64,000 nt of DNA from CADEFX01 sp963840425 (GCA_963840425.1 CAWIYZ010000016.1:1-64000), one strand, 5' to 3'. Numbered from the stretch's first letter, positions 26,167 to 36,384 are shown. Notes: a model not told the origin generated them from the sequence alone. Numbers and translations: made by a program.

Positions 26167-27982
26167 CCCCTCTGAGATTGGCTTGCGCAGCAGGAATGCT
26201 CACAGTGAAACGAGCGCCGCCAGCGCTACGATCGTTCGTATCTCGGTTCTCAGCCCAAATGCTCCCGCCGCAGGCGCTAATAATCTCGCGCGAGATACTT
26301 AAACCTAGTCCCGAGTTCTTGCCCCTGGTCTGATCGCTTTGCGGCCGGTCCGAATAGAAGCGCTCGAAGATGGCTTCCTTTCTGTCAGCCGGAATGCCGG
26401 GCCCCTGGTCCTCGATCGCAAACTCGACATCCGCGCCTTTGCGACGGACGCGGACCGTAATAACCCCATCGGGAGGCGAGAACGAAAGCGCATTGTCGAT
26501 CAAATTCGTGACCACCTGACCGAGCCTGCCTTCATGCGCATTCACCACATAGGTGCCTGAAGGGGCATCAGCAACGTCGAACACGATGCGCCGACCATCG
26601 GACGCCAGCATGTCGCGGAACACGTCGACGACGCCTCTCAGCACTATGCAGATGTCGACAAGGACCGTTCGCTGGCGCGCAAGCTCGGCATCCAGGCGCG
26701 AGGCATTGGAAACATCCGTAATCAGTCGATTGAGGCGCCTGAGCTCGCCCTGAAGCTGCTCCACCAGTTGCTGGCGCTCCGTGTCCGTCTTGGCATACCC
26801 CAACACGTCGGCTGTGCTGCGAGCGGCGGCAAGCGGGTTCTTCAGCTCGTGCGCTACGTCCGCGGCAAACTTCTCACTCGCCTCGATGCGCCGATAGAGC
26901 GCTGCCGTCATTTTACGAAATGCCCCCGCCATCTGGCCGACCTCGTCGCGACGCTCCGAAAAATCGGGCAGCTCAGCAGGCGCCGTAAGACTCTGGCTGA
27001 CCTGCTCAGCAGCCGCCGAAAGACGACTCATCGGGCCAGCGATCGTGCGCGCGAGCAGAAGCGACGCCATCACCGTGGCGCAGAAGGCCATGAACGCCGC
27101 TGCGAAGGTCACCCAGCGCTCTTTGTTCAGAATTTCGTCGATCTCGCCCGGTCGCGTCGAGAGCAACAGCACGCCGAGAATGGCATTGCGTCGCTGAATC
27201 GGGACGGCGTGAGAAACGATCTGCTTGCCCTCGTCGGTCAACAACAGCATCGGCGGGAAGGTCACGCCGCGCAGCGCCTGGCGGACCTCCGGGTAATATG
27301 TTCCGTTGGCCGTGCCTATCTCGCGGTAGACGGGCAGGTCGGACCCGTCGAACCATCCCGCAAGGCGGGTCCAGAACGTCTTGACGCGCACCTTTCCTTC
27401 GGGACGACTGTCGTCCTCCCGCGCGCCGATCGCTTCATTGGAATCGATAATGAGGGTTCCCTCGCGCGTATAAATGCGCGCGCGCGTGTTGTGCGCCGGC
27501 AGGATGAGACGCCGCAGAACCGGTGCCACGCGATCAGGCCTCAGCGACAATTCCATTGCCGCGAACCCGTCCTCCCGAAAGAGCATGCGTCTGCCATCGG
27601 CCTCCGGCAGGCGATCCTGCTCAAATGCCAGGCGATCGGTGTCGAGCGAGGCGTTGGAAGCAATCGCTGCCGCAATAATTTCACCTTGGATCTTCAGGCT
27701 CTCGACCCTGGCGCTGATCAACCAAGCCTGATGCTGGCTCAGCCACAGCATGCCGCCGAGCAGAACAGCGAGACCGAGCAAATTGGAAAGAAAGATACGG
27801 CGCGCGAGGCTGGCCGACAGAAAGCGGTAGGGGCCGGTGCTCCGCAGTCCGCGCCAGGCCATGGCGGCGTACCCGGAGATCGTGGACCCGAGATCGGCGA
27901 CGAACGGCTTCCAGCCCGTGGCCAGCTCCGACACCGAGATGCGGCTGCCATCTGCGCCCGGCCGCTCTGTCTCAATCGCCAT
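26141..27982 (-). CDS. chvG: Sensor histidine kinase ChvG/ExoS
   Basis: 613 aa. Two membrane segments (about residues 65-85 and 288-310) flank a periplasmic sensor domain; then HAMP, a phosphoacceptor H-box AADVAHELKNPLAAARST near residue 375, and an ATPase domain with NLIDNALSFSPP, DQGPGIP and GLGLSISREI. In rhizobia ChvG/ChvI senses acidity and envelope state and controls exopolysaccharide and virulence or symbiosis genes. It lies 17 bases after chvI and overlaps hprK. Confidence 0.93.
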   Translation of the reverse strand: MAIETERPGADGSRISVSELATGWKPFVADLGSTISGYAAMAWRGLRSTGPYRFLSASLARRIFLSNLLGLAVLLGGMLWLSQHQAWLISARVESLKIQGEIIAAAIASNASLDTDRLAFEQDRLPEADGRRMLFREDGFAAMELSLRPDRVAPVLRRLILPAHNTRARIYTREGTLIIDSNEAIGAREDDSRPEGKVRVKTFWTRLAGWFDGSDLPVYREIGTANGTYYPEVRQALRGVTFPPMLLLTDEGKQIVSHAVPIQRRNAILGVLLLSTRPGEIDEILNKERWVTFAAAFMAFCATVMASLLLARTIAGPMSRLSAAAEQVSQSLTAPAELPDFSERRDEVGQMAGAFRKMTAALYRRIEASEKFAADVAHELKNPLAAARSTADVLGYAKTDTERQQLVEQLQGELRRLNRLITDVSNASRLDAELARQRTVLVDICIVLRGVVDVFRDMLASDGRRIVFDVADAPSGTYVVNAHEGRLGQVVTNLIDNALSFSPPDGVITVRVRRKGADVEFAIEDQGPGIPADRKEAIFERFYSDRPQSDQTRGKNSGLGLSISREIISACGGSIWAENRDTNDRSAGGARFTVSIPAAQANLRGVAGLGRRH

Positions 27983-27999
27983 TCCCGGCCGCCTGGACG

Positions 28000-28707
28000 T
28001 CAGGCCTCCTTGAAGCGATAGCCGACGCCGTACAGGGTCTCGATGACATCGAAATCATCGTCCGCCTGTTTGAACTTCTTTCTCAGGCGCTTGATATGGC
28101 TGTCGATCGTCCGGTCGTCGACATAGACCTGATCGTCGTACGCGGCATCCATCAGGGCATCACGCGTCTTGACCACGCCAGGGCGCGACGCCAACGCTTG
28201 AAGGATCAGAAATTCCGTAACCGTCAACGTGACCGGCCTGTTGTCCCAGTGGCACGTGTGGCGCTCGGGATCCAACCGCAGCTTGCCCCGCTCCAGGATG
28301 CGGGCCGCTTCCGTAACAACGGCTTGAGGGTCCTTGGGCTGGAAGCGGCGCAGCACCGCCTTCACCCGCTCCACAACCAAGCGCTGTGAGAACGGTTTCG
28401 CAATGTAATCATCAGCCCCCATCTTGAGGCCGAACAACTCGTCGATCTCCTCGTCTTTGGAGGTGAGAAAGATCACTGGCATGTCTGACTGCTGGCGGAT
28501 ACGCCGCAACAGCTCCATACCGTCCATGCGCGGCATCTTGATATCAAAGACGCCGAGATCCGCAGGCTCCTCGGTCAACGCCTCCAATGCGGAGGCGCCG
28601 TCGCTGTACGTGCGGACCTTGTAACCCTCAGCCTCCAACGCCATACGCAGCGCTGTGAGGATGTTGCGCTCGTCATCGACGAGGGCGATCGTGCTCTTCT
28701 CTTTCAT
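28000..28707 (-). CDS. chvI: Response regulator ChvI
   Basis: 235 aa OmpR-type regulator. Receiver with acidic pair D11/D12 and phospho-accepting D55 in GVFDIKMPRMDG, then a winged-helix DNA-binding domain (TVTEFLILQALASRPG, DDRTIDSHIKRLRKKF). The start at 28707 (MKEKSTIALVDDE) is the usual N-terminus; a longer in-frame reading adds 46 unlikely residues. Divergent from pckA, a conserved arrangement in Rhizobiales. Confidence 0.95.
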   Translation of the reverse strand: MKEKSTIALVDDERNILTALRMALEAEGYKVRTYSDGASALEALTEEPADLGVFDIKMPRMDGMELLRRIRQQSDMPVIFLTSKDEEIDELFGLKMGADDYIAKPFSQRLVVERVKAVLRRFQPKDPQAVVTEAARILERGKLRLDPERHTCHWDNRPVTLTVTEFLILQALASRPGVVKTRDALMDAAYDDQVYVDDRTIDSHIKRLRKKFKQADDDFDVIETLYGVGYRFKEA

Positions 28708-29162
28708 GTGCTTGACGTCCCCGGCGGCGCTAGCCTCTGATGTTCGCCGCTCTATGGTCCCAACGTGTGCGAAATGTGGCGCATCGGTGTTGGATCGCAG
28801 GTGACGAATGTTAGCCGAATGGATCGATGAGGAAAACCCGAACATCCTGCTCCATGCGGTTGCGCCGGCTTACTCAGGGCCCAATTCGATGGCCACACGA
28901 GTTGCATTATCAAGCAATGGGCTGAAATCAAACAAGAAACTTGCATGGAGCTTGCATAACGCGATGGCCGCACATGGCACTGTCATTTCCCCCAGGTTCG
29001 GTGCGACTATGCGGGACTTGAGGAGTTAACTTGTCGTCCGTAGCATGAGAGTTCACGGCTCGTGCTCCGCGGCTTGCCCCTTTGTATCGGCAGTGGGCAG
29101 GTCGGTGCGCGAGCCGGCGCATTTGGCGGGTACGCGACTTGTGTCGCGGATGAGGAATTGCA
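28708..29162. other. chvI-pckA divergent control region
   Basis: 455 bases without a supported gene. It must hold both promoters. Visible: a direct repeat of CTTGCAT (in AACTTGCATGGAGCTTGCAT, about 28939-28958) and a GC-arm palindrome next to the pckA start (29133-29148, listed separately). No clear -35/-10 pair could be assigned. Confidence 0.5.
29133..29148. promoter_or_regulatory. Palindrome before pckA start
   Basis: Perfect inverted repeat CGCGAC-TTGT-GTCGCG, ending 14 bases before the GTG start codon and four bases before the GAGG ribosome site. It could be an operator or an mRNA hairpin limiting translation. Seen in sequence; function inferred. Confidence 0.4.
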
Positions 29163-30767
29163 GTGGGCAACAACTTAGCAATGACGGCAAACGCGTTTCC
29201 CCTGACGGCCGCCCGCCGGATTCTGCACAATACGTCCCATCTGGAACTTATCGAGCGCGCCATCAGAGATGGTGAAGGGCGGTTCGCTTCGAGCGGCGCG
29301 CTCGTGTTCGAAACCGGTGCCCATACCGGCCGCTCCGCCCAGGACAAATTCACAGTCCGCGACAGCACCACCGAGAAAACCGTCTGGTGGGACAACAACA
29401 AGGCCATGGAGCCCGCGCAGTTCGATCTGCTGTACGCGGACTTCCTGGAGCATGCGAAGTCGCGCGACCTCTATGTGCAAGATTTGTTTGCCGGCGCCGA
29501 TCCTGCGCACCGGCTGGTCACGCGGGTGTTCACGGAATACGCGTGGCATGCCCTGTTCATTCGCTGGTTGCTGCGGCGACCCAGCTCCAACGAGCTCGCC
29601 CATTTCAATCCGGAGTTCACAGTCGTCAATCTGCCGAGCTTCCGGGCTAATCCGGAACGCCACGGCGTGCGGTCCGAGACCGTTATCGCCTGCAACTTTG
29701 CCAAGCGCCTCGTCCTGATCGGCGGCACGTCGTATGCCGGCGAGACTAAGAAGTCCGTCTTCACGTTCCTCAACTACCTGATGCCAGAGCGCGGCGTGAT
29801 GCCGATGCATTGCTCCGCCAATGTCGGCTCAGAAGGCGATACGGCAATATTCTTCGGGTTGTCGGGCACTGGAAAGACCACGCTCTCAGCCGACCCGAAA
29901 CGCACATTGCTCGGCGACGACGAGCACGGCTGGTCTGACACCGGCATTCACAACTTCGAGGGCGGCTGTTACGCCAAAACGATCAGGCTGTCGAAGGAGG
30001 CAGAGCCCGAGATCTGGGCCGCCTCCAACCGCTTTGGCGCTGTCCTCGAGAACGTGGTGCTGAAACCAGGTACAGGCGAGCCGGATTTCGATAATGGGCG
30101 ATTGACCGAGAACACCCGATCGGCCTATCCGCTCGACTTCATCTCGAACGCCAGCGCCATCGGCGTCGCGGGTCATCCCAAGAATATCGTGATGCTATGC
30201 GCCGATGCTTTCGGCGTGCTTCCACCGATTGCAAAGCTTTCGCCCAGCCAGGCCATGTATCATTTCCTGTCCGGCTATACTGCCAAGGTCGCCGGCACGG
30301 AAAAGGGATTGGGCAACGAGCCGCAAGCGACGTTCTCGACCTGCTTCGGCGCGCCCTTCATGCCGCGCCACCCCTCGGCCTACGGCAACATGCTGCGCGG
30401 TCTCATCGCTCGTCACAATGTTGATTGCTGGCTAGTCAATACCGGCTGGACGGGCGGCAAATACGGCGTAGGGCGTCGCATGCCGATCCAAGTGACGCGC
30501 GCCCTGCTGGATGCCGCCTTGTCGGGCGCGCTCAAAGGACAGCCCATGCGCGCCGATCCGCTATTCGGCTTTCAGGTGCCCACCTCGCTTCCCGGCGTCG
30601 AGCCCGGCATCCTGAACCCACGCGAGACTTGGGAGGACAAGAGCGCTTACGACTCCCAAGCGCGTGCGCTGGTCGACATGTTCAACAAGAACTTCGCGAA
30701 GTACGAGGTGCATGTCGACGCCGACGTCAAGGCCGCGGCACCGGCGTTGCGGCACGCCGCGGAGTAG
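29163..30767 (+). CDS. pckA: ATP-dependent phosphoenolpyruvate carboxykinase
   Basis: 534 aa cytosolic gluconeogenic enzyme converting oxaloacetate and ATP to PEP. It has the kinase-1a P-loop GLSGTGKTTLS, kinase-2 LLGDDEHGW, and MPMHCSANVG. Start is GTG 29163 with GAGG 8 bases upstream; ATG 29181 is an alternative. Divergent from chvI, and in rhizobia regulated by ChvG/ChvI (family knowledge). Convergent with pyrE. Confidence 0.96.
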   Translation: MGNNLAMTANAFPLTAARRILHNTSHLELIERAIRDGEGRFASSGALVFETGAHTGRSAQDKFTVRDSTTEKTVWWDNNKAMEPAQFDLLYADFLEHAKSRDLYVQDLFAGADPAHRLVTRVFTEYAWHALFIRWLLRRPSSNELAHFNPEFTVVNLPSFRANPERHGVRSETVIACNFAKRLVLIGGTSYAGETKKSVFTFLNYLMPERGVMPMHCSANVGSEGDTAIFFGLSGTGKTTLSADPKRTLLGDDEHGWSDTGIHNFEGGCYAKTIRLSKEAEPEIWAASNRFGAVLENVVLKPGTGEPDFDNGRLTENTRSAYPLDFISNASAIGVAGHPKNIVMLCADAFGVLPPIAKLSPSQAMYHFLSGYTAKVAGTEKGLGNEPQATFSTCFGAPFMPRHPSAYGNMLRGLIARHNVDCWLVNTGWTGGKYGVGRRMPIQVTRALLDAALSGALKGQPMRADPLFGFQVPTSLPGVEPGILNPRETWEDKSAYDSQARALVDMFNKNFAKYEVHVDADVKAAAPALRHAAE

Positions 30768-30785
30768 CTACAAAGGCACTGAGTT

Positions 30786-31355
30786 TCAGCGAAAGTCCTG
30801 CACAGTCAGGATCGGCGAGAATGCGATCCCGGCTTTGGCGAACGTCTCTGAAGCGCCTTCCAGGCGGTCCACGACTGTAATCACCCGGACGACACTCCCG
30901 CCCTCGGCCCGCACGGCCTCGACTGCCTTCAGTGACGAGCCACCCGTGGTCGTGACGTCCTCGACGATGATGACGCGCTTGCCTTTGATGGTCTCACCCT
31001 TGATCAGCCCCTCGATCAGCGACTGCGTGCCGTGCTCCTTCGCCTGCTTGCGCACAAAAAACGCGGGCAAAGGTGTCCCCTTGGCGAAGCTGACGGCTGC
31101 CACCGCGGCGGCAATCGGGACAGCGCCCATTTCCAGTCCGCCGACCATATCCGCCTCGCCCGGAGCGATCGCGCCCGAGACCAGCGCACCGATGAGGTAA
31201 GCGCCTTCGGGATCGAGCATGGTCGGCTTGAGGTTGAAATAGAAGTTGGATATCCGACCGGATGCGAGCCTGATTTCCACGCCGGTGCCATAGGACCGGC
31301 ACCTGATAATCTCGATGAGACGAGCTCGGTCGGCCGACGTCGTATCGATAGTCAT
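30786..31355 (-). CDS. pyrE: Orotate phosphoribosyltransferase
   Basis: 189 aa enzyme of pyrimidine synthesis joining orotate to PRPP. The PRPP-binding motif VIIVEDVTTTGGS is clear; ASGRISNFYFNLKPTML and FVRKQAKEHGT fit the family. The start at 31355 (MTIDTTSADR) has GGAGAGGGCTCC just upstream; the longer in-frame reading adds 20 unlikely residues. Confidence 0.94.
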   Translation of the reverse strand: MTIDTTSADRARLIEIIRCRSYGTGVEIRLASGRISNFYFNLKPTMLDPEGAYLIGALVSGAIAPGEADMVGGLEMGAVPIAAAVAAVSFAKGTPLPAFFVRKQAKEHGTQSLIEGLIKGETIKGKRVIIVEDVTTTGGSSLKAVEAVRAEGGSVVRVITVVDRLEGASETFAKAGIAFSPILTVQDFR

Positions 31356-31431
31356 GGAGCCCTCTCCTGCTCGGTCCGGAACCAACGCTGGCCACACAGC
31401 GATGCCGCGTGTCAAGGGTATGCACGCGTGC

Positions 31432-31506
31432 TAGAGCAGGATCGCTTCGGATTGAAGCACTTTACCGCAACAGGGACCTCTCGGCCGAAGCGTGAATCCT
31501 GCTCTA
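31432..31506. repeat. Long imperfect palindrome (intergenic repeat-like)
   Basis: Outer arms TAGAGCAGGAT (31432-31442) and ATCCTGCTCTA (31496-31506) are perfect complements, continued by inner arms CGCTTCGG (31443-31450) and CCGAAGCG (31485-31492). Total stem about 19 pairs with a small offset. The AGAGCAGGAT...ATCCTGCTCT form is common between genes in Rhizobiales genomes. May also terminate pyrE-opposed transcripts; no T-run. Confidence 0.7.
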
Positions 31507-31561
31507 CACTTTAGATTAGAGGGCGATTCACGCGTCGCGGCGGAGCCGCGCTACACTCGGA

Positions 31562-31603
31562 CACATGGAAGCGGTAGCGCTTCCATGTGAGGCGATCGCG
31601 CTC
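31562..31603. repeat. Dispersed palindromic repeat, copy 2
   Basis: ACATGGAAGC-GGTAGC-GCTTCCATGT is a perfect 10-base-pair hairpin followed by GAGGCGATCGCGCTC. Same family as the copy at 5483-5525. It is followed 37 bases later by the redoxin gene. Confidence 0.7.
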
Positions 31604-31639
31604 TATTGAGCGTCATCCACACGGGAGACTGAGCACATC

Positions 31640-32275
31640 ATGTTTGACCCGGAAGCCCCGCCAGAGCTGGCAGTTTCGCGCTGGTTCAACACCAAGGAGC
31701 CGCTCGCGCTAGCCGGCTTGAAGGGCAAGGTGGTGGTGCTGACTGCCTTCCAAATGCTCTGTCCGGACTGTGTCGAGCACGGGTTGCCGCAAGTCAGACG
31801 CCTGCGCCAGCATTTTAGTCCCGAGGAAGTGGCTATCATCGGTTTGCACACGGTCTTCGAGCACCATAAGGCGATGACGGTGGATGCGCTGGAGGCCTTC
31901 CTGCACGAATACCGCTGGCCATTTCCGGTTGGCGTCGACACGGCGGACGGGGAGGGAATACCGAAGACCATGGCCGCCTACGAGATGCAGGGCACACCAA
32001 CGTTGTTGCTCTTCGACCGCGAGGGGCGTCTACGCCGGCACTACTTCGGCAAGCCCAACGATATCATGCTCGCTGCGGAGATCATGGCCATGGCGATCGA
32101 GGACGAGGGAGCCCCGCGAGAGCAGGCCGCCGGTATCGAGAGGAAGCTCGCCCGGGTCCTGGTCAACCCGGAGCACGGCCACGCCCATGAGCACGGTGAA
32201 GACTGCGGCTGCGGGCATGATCATGGCCACGACGGGCACGATCACCACCATCACCCTCCCGGCAACGCCCGCTGA
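31640..32275 (+). CDS. Thioredoxin-fold redoxin with histidine-rich C-terminal tail
   Basis: 211 aa, no signal peptide, so probably cytoplasmic. Thioredoxin/TlpA-like core with redox motif CPDC (in MLCPDCVEHGLPQ) and the cis-proline loop in QGTPTLLLFDREG. The last 35 residues hold about twelve histidines and a CGCG, for example HGHAHEHGEDCGCG and HDHHHH, similar in composition to tails that bind nickel, zinc or cobalt. Its TGA overlaps the next ATG (TGATG), coupling it to a gamma-carbonic anhydrase. A role in metal supply or thiol protection of that enzyme is my inference. Confidence 0.85.
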   Translation: MFDPEAPPELAVSRWFNTKEPLALAGLKGKVVVLTAFQMLCPDCVEHGLPQVRRLRQHFSPEEVAIIGLHTVFEHHKAMTVDALEAFLHEYRWPFPVGVDTADGEGIPKTMAAYEMQGTPTLLLFDREGRLRRHYFGKPNDIMLAAEIMAMAIEDEGAPREQAAGIERKLARVLVNPEHGHAHEHGEDCGCGHDHGHDGHDHHHHPPGNAR

Positions 32276-32865
32276 TGGCGCCCGCTGACGCGACGTTACG
32301 CTTTCCCCAGGCGGCCTGGATCGATCCGACTGCTCGCGTATGGGGCAAGGTTTCGATCGGGCTTGGCGCAAGCCTGTGGCCCTACGTCGTCATTCGGGCT
32401 GAAAGCAAACACGTTGAAATCGGCCGGTTCAGCAATCTGCAGGACCACGTCATGGTCCATATCGGCTACGTCGCGCCGACCGTCATCGGGGACTATTGCT
32501 CCATTGCACATCGCGCCGTGCTGCACGGCTGCACGATCGAGAGCAATTGTCTCATCGGCATCGGCGCCATCGTCATGGATGGCGCGGTGATCGGCGAAAA
32601 TTCGATCGTCGCCGGCAATGCCCTGGTGCGGGAGGGAACTATCGTTCCGCCAAACTCGATCGTCATGGGTACTCCGGCCAAGGTCGTTCGCACCGCCAAC
32701 AATTGGGTCGCAAACCGTCTCAACGCGTGGCTCTACCACCGCAACGCACAGCATTACGCACGAGGCGAGCACCGGGCGTGGGATGGAGACGACTATGAGA
32801 TAGCCAGAACCGCAGAGCAGGCGCGTCTCGAAGCGGAATTTCGCGAGACTTTTGGCGCGGCCTGA
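32275..32865 (+). CDS. Gamma-class carbonic anhydrase family protein
   Basis: 196 aa left-handed beta-helix (hexapeptide-repeat) protein of the YrdA/PaaY group. The three metal-ligand histidines of gamma-carbonic anhydrases are in place: MVHIG, and AHRAVLHGC (two). Ends with an alpha-helical tail. Start ATG 32275 overlaps the redoxin stop. Some relatives are thioesterases (PaaY) rather than carbonic anhydrases, which is worth noting with paa genes in the window. Confidence 0.9.
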   Translation: MAPADATLRFPQAAWIDPTARVWGKVSIGLGASLWPYVVIRAESKHVEIGRFSNLQDHVMVHIGYVAPTVIGDYCSIAHRAVLHGCTIESNCLIGIGAIVMDGAVIGENSIVAGNALVREGTIVPPNSIVMGTPAKVVRTANNWVANRLNAWLYHRNAQHYARGEHRAWDGDDYEIARTAEQARLEAEFRETFGAA

Positions 32866-32882
32866 AGCTCTTCCGCCGCTCC

Positions 32883-34307
32883 TCACACCTTTCGTGGCGC
32901 GCCGCCCTCGCCAATGTCCCAGTAGAGGCCGGTCATCAGTTGTAACGCATTGCGTGTCAACGGCATGAGGATGTGCTCGTCCGGCCAATGCTGCGAACAG
33001 GACGCGTAGGAGTGTGGGATCCATATGGTCGGCAGACCGAGATCGTCGGTGAAAATGTCGTTGCAGATCGAGCCGCCCATCGACGGCACGATTGCCGGTT
33101 TCACGTTCGACGAGCGCTGCATTGAGCCCCGCACGAACACGGCCCAAGGATGATCGGGCTCCGTGCGCGAGGCGGAGAACGTGCCGTCGTTCGCCTTCGG
33201 CGGCGGGGTCACTTTGACGAGCGTGTGACCCTTGGTCCGTAGATGCCGCTCGAGCGCGGGGACGATGTTGTCGACGTCCGTTCCGGCAATAAAGCGAAGC
33301 TGGCAGTTGGCGACCGCCTTGGGCGGAATGGCGTTGACCGGCCTGCCGGGAGTTCCGGTTGCAAAAGCGAGAATATTGAATGTGTTGGCACCATACACGC
33401 GCTCGGCCGGCTTCAAGTCGGGCTCACCCCACCATTCATCGACTTGAGGCCCCTTGTCCCCGCCGTCGATCTCGACGTCAGCCAACGCTTCACGCACCGC
33501 GCGCGACATGGGCGGCGCCTTGAGCTCATCGACCAGCAGCTCACCCCTCGGTCCCACGATCGAGGCCAGCGCGTGGGCCAAGACAAAGCCAGGATTGGCG
33601 ATCAGGCCACCCCAATTGCCGGAGTGGTGTCCGCCCTCGCGCAGATCGACCACGAGGTCGAAGTTCACTGCACCGCGGCAGCCCAGTGCCAGCGTCGGCC
33701 GCTCCTGCTTTACGCGCGGGCCGTCCGAGGCGATGAAAACGTCGGCTGCAAAATCCTGCTTGTGCGCGCGAACCAACTCCTTGAGGCCTTTCGAGCCTGC
33801 CTCCTCTCCCATCTCGATCATGAACTTGGCGTTGAAGCCGAGCCTGCCGCGCTCGGCGAGAACGGCGCGTAGTGCTGCCATGTTGATCGTATGCTGGCCC
33901 TTGTTGTCGGCCGTGCCGCGACCGTATAGGCGCTCGCCATCGCGGGCGGTCGTCCATGGACCCTCGCCCTTAGTCCATTGATCCTCGAGGCCGCGCACGA
34001 CATCGCCGTGCCCGTAACCCAGAACCGTGGGTAGCGCCGGATCCTCGATCCTCGTCGCAAGCAGAACCGGACCTTGGCCCTGGAACGGATTGTCGTACTT
34101 GCGGACATCGAACCCCATGACTTCGAACGCCGGTTTCATCTCGACGTCCAGGTAGCGATGGCACTCAGGAAGGCTCTCGGGCAGCTTCTGGCTTTCGGAC
34201 TTGATGGCAACGCGACGCGCCAGCTCGGCTTCAAACTCGCCGCCATCGAAATAGGCCTCCGAACGCCCGATCGCGCCGGTACGGCTGCCCGTCTGCTTCG
34301 AACTCAC
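32883..34307 (-). CDS. M20-family zinc peptidase (dipeptidase-like)
   Basis: 474 aa. Di-zinc ligands are visible: H100 in GYGHGDVV with D102, bridging D134 in GRGTADNKGQ, and E168-E169 in EMGEEAGS; a later GGSICNDIF belongs to the C-terminal half. Full-length for the M20A dipeptidase group. Last gene after dppF (31 bases), so it probably hydrolyses peptides or N-acyl amino acids taken up by that transporter. Confidence 0.92.
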   Translation of the reverse strand: MSSKQTGSRTGAIGRSEAYFDGGEFEAELARRVAIKSESQKLPESLPECHRYLDVEMKPAFEVMGFDVRKYDNPFQGQGPVLLATRIEDPALPTVLGYGHGDVVRGLEDQWTKGEGPWTTARDGERLYGRGTADNKGQHTINMAALRAVLAERGRLGFNAKFMIEMGEEAGSKGLKELVRAHKQDFAADVFIASDGPRVKQERPTLALGCRGAVNFDLVVDLREGGHHSGNWGGLIANPGFVLAHALASIVGPRGELLVDELKAPPMSRAVREALADVEIDGGDKGPQVDEWWGEPDLKPAERVYGANTFNILAFATGTPGRPVNAIPPKAVANCQLRFIAGTDVDNIVPALERHLRTKGHTLVKVTPPPKANDGTFSASRTEPDHPWAVFVRGSMQRSSNVKPAIVPSMGGSICNDIFTDDLGLPTIWIPHSYASCSQHWPDEHILMPLTRNALQLMTGLYWDIGEGGAPRKV

Positions 34308-34338
34308 GACAGATCTCCTATTCCAGCGTTGTGTCGGA

Positions 34339-35315
34339 TCATGCCGCCCGCCGAGCCATGTCTGGATCGTAGAGGTGGCATTCGGCGTAACCGCCGGCGT
34401 CTGCTATCGGGCGCGGCGCCACGTGATCGCATGGCTCGAACCGACGCGAGCATCGCGGGTGAAACCGGCATCCTAGCGGCATATCGAGAGGATTGGGGTA
34501 GGCCGCGCCGAGATGCGTATCAGGCACGCCGAGACCAGGCTCCGGCGTCAGCACGGATTTCAATAGCGCTTCCGTGTAGGGATGCTTCGGAGCACTAAAG
34601 AGCGTTTCAGTTTCGGCCTCCTCGACAATCCTGCCGAGATACATGACTGCAACGCGGTCGGCCATATGCTCGACGACTGCCAGATTATGGCTGATCAGCA
34701 GATAGGTGAGGCCGAGCTCCCTGCGCAGGTCCTGGAGCAGGTTGAGGATCTGGGATTGCACCGAGACGTCCAATGCCGACGTAGGTTCATCGCAAATGAC
34801 GATGGCCGGCCGATTGACCAGTGCACGGGCGATGGCGACGCGCTGCCGCTGACCTCCCGAAAGCTGGCTCGGATAATTGTCGTAGAGCCGACGGGACAAC
34901 CCGACCAGCTCCATCATTTCCTCGACGCGCCGGCGCCGCGTCGCAGGCTCGCTCTCTCCCTGAACGACGAGGGGTAGGGCAATTATCGAGCCGACCGATT
35001 TGCGCGGATTGAGCGAGGAGTAAGGGTCCTGAAATACCGGCTGCACCAACCTTGCCACCTGATACCGCGCAAGCTCACCAATCGGCTGCCCCGCGATCTG
35101 AATTGATCCCGACGACGGCGGCAGCAGGCCGAGCAGCATGCGTGCCAGGGTGGTCTTGCCGCAGCCAGACTCGCCGACGAGACCCACCACTTCACCCTGG
35201 CGGATCGACAGTTTCACACCATTGACGGCATGCAGCGCTTTCTTCTCGCGCATAAAACCTTGGCTCACCAGAAAGGTGCGCGTGACGTCCAGGGCGCTAA
35301 GAACGTCCGTATCGT

Positions 35316-35319
<4 letters not shown>
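34339..35319 (-). CDS. Peptide ABC transporter ATPase, DppF/OppF type
   Basis: 326 aa. Walker A GESGCGKTTLARM, signature LSGGQRQRVAIARAL, Walker B VICDEPTSALD and the oligopeptide-transporter C-terminal domain with CRFHPRCSRRF. The start at 35319 (MNDTDVLSALDV) is fixed by the ATGA overlap with dppD. Confidence 0.93.
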
Positions 35320-36333
<1,014 letters not shown>

Positions 36334-36384
36334 CAACCACCGCCTCGACCAGATCGCGAATGCGGGTGGGTGGGCACGGCTCTA

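Noticed and set aside
26768..28021. 417-codon open frame antisense to chvG
   Set aside because: Arg-rich, no domain, fully inside a conserved kinase gene.
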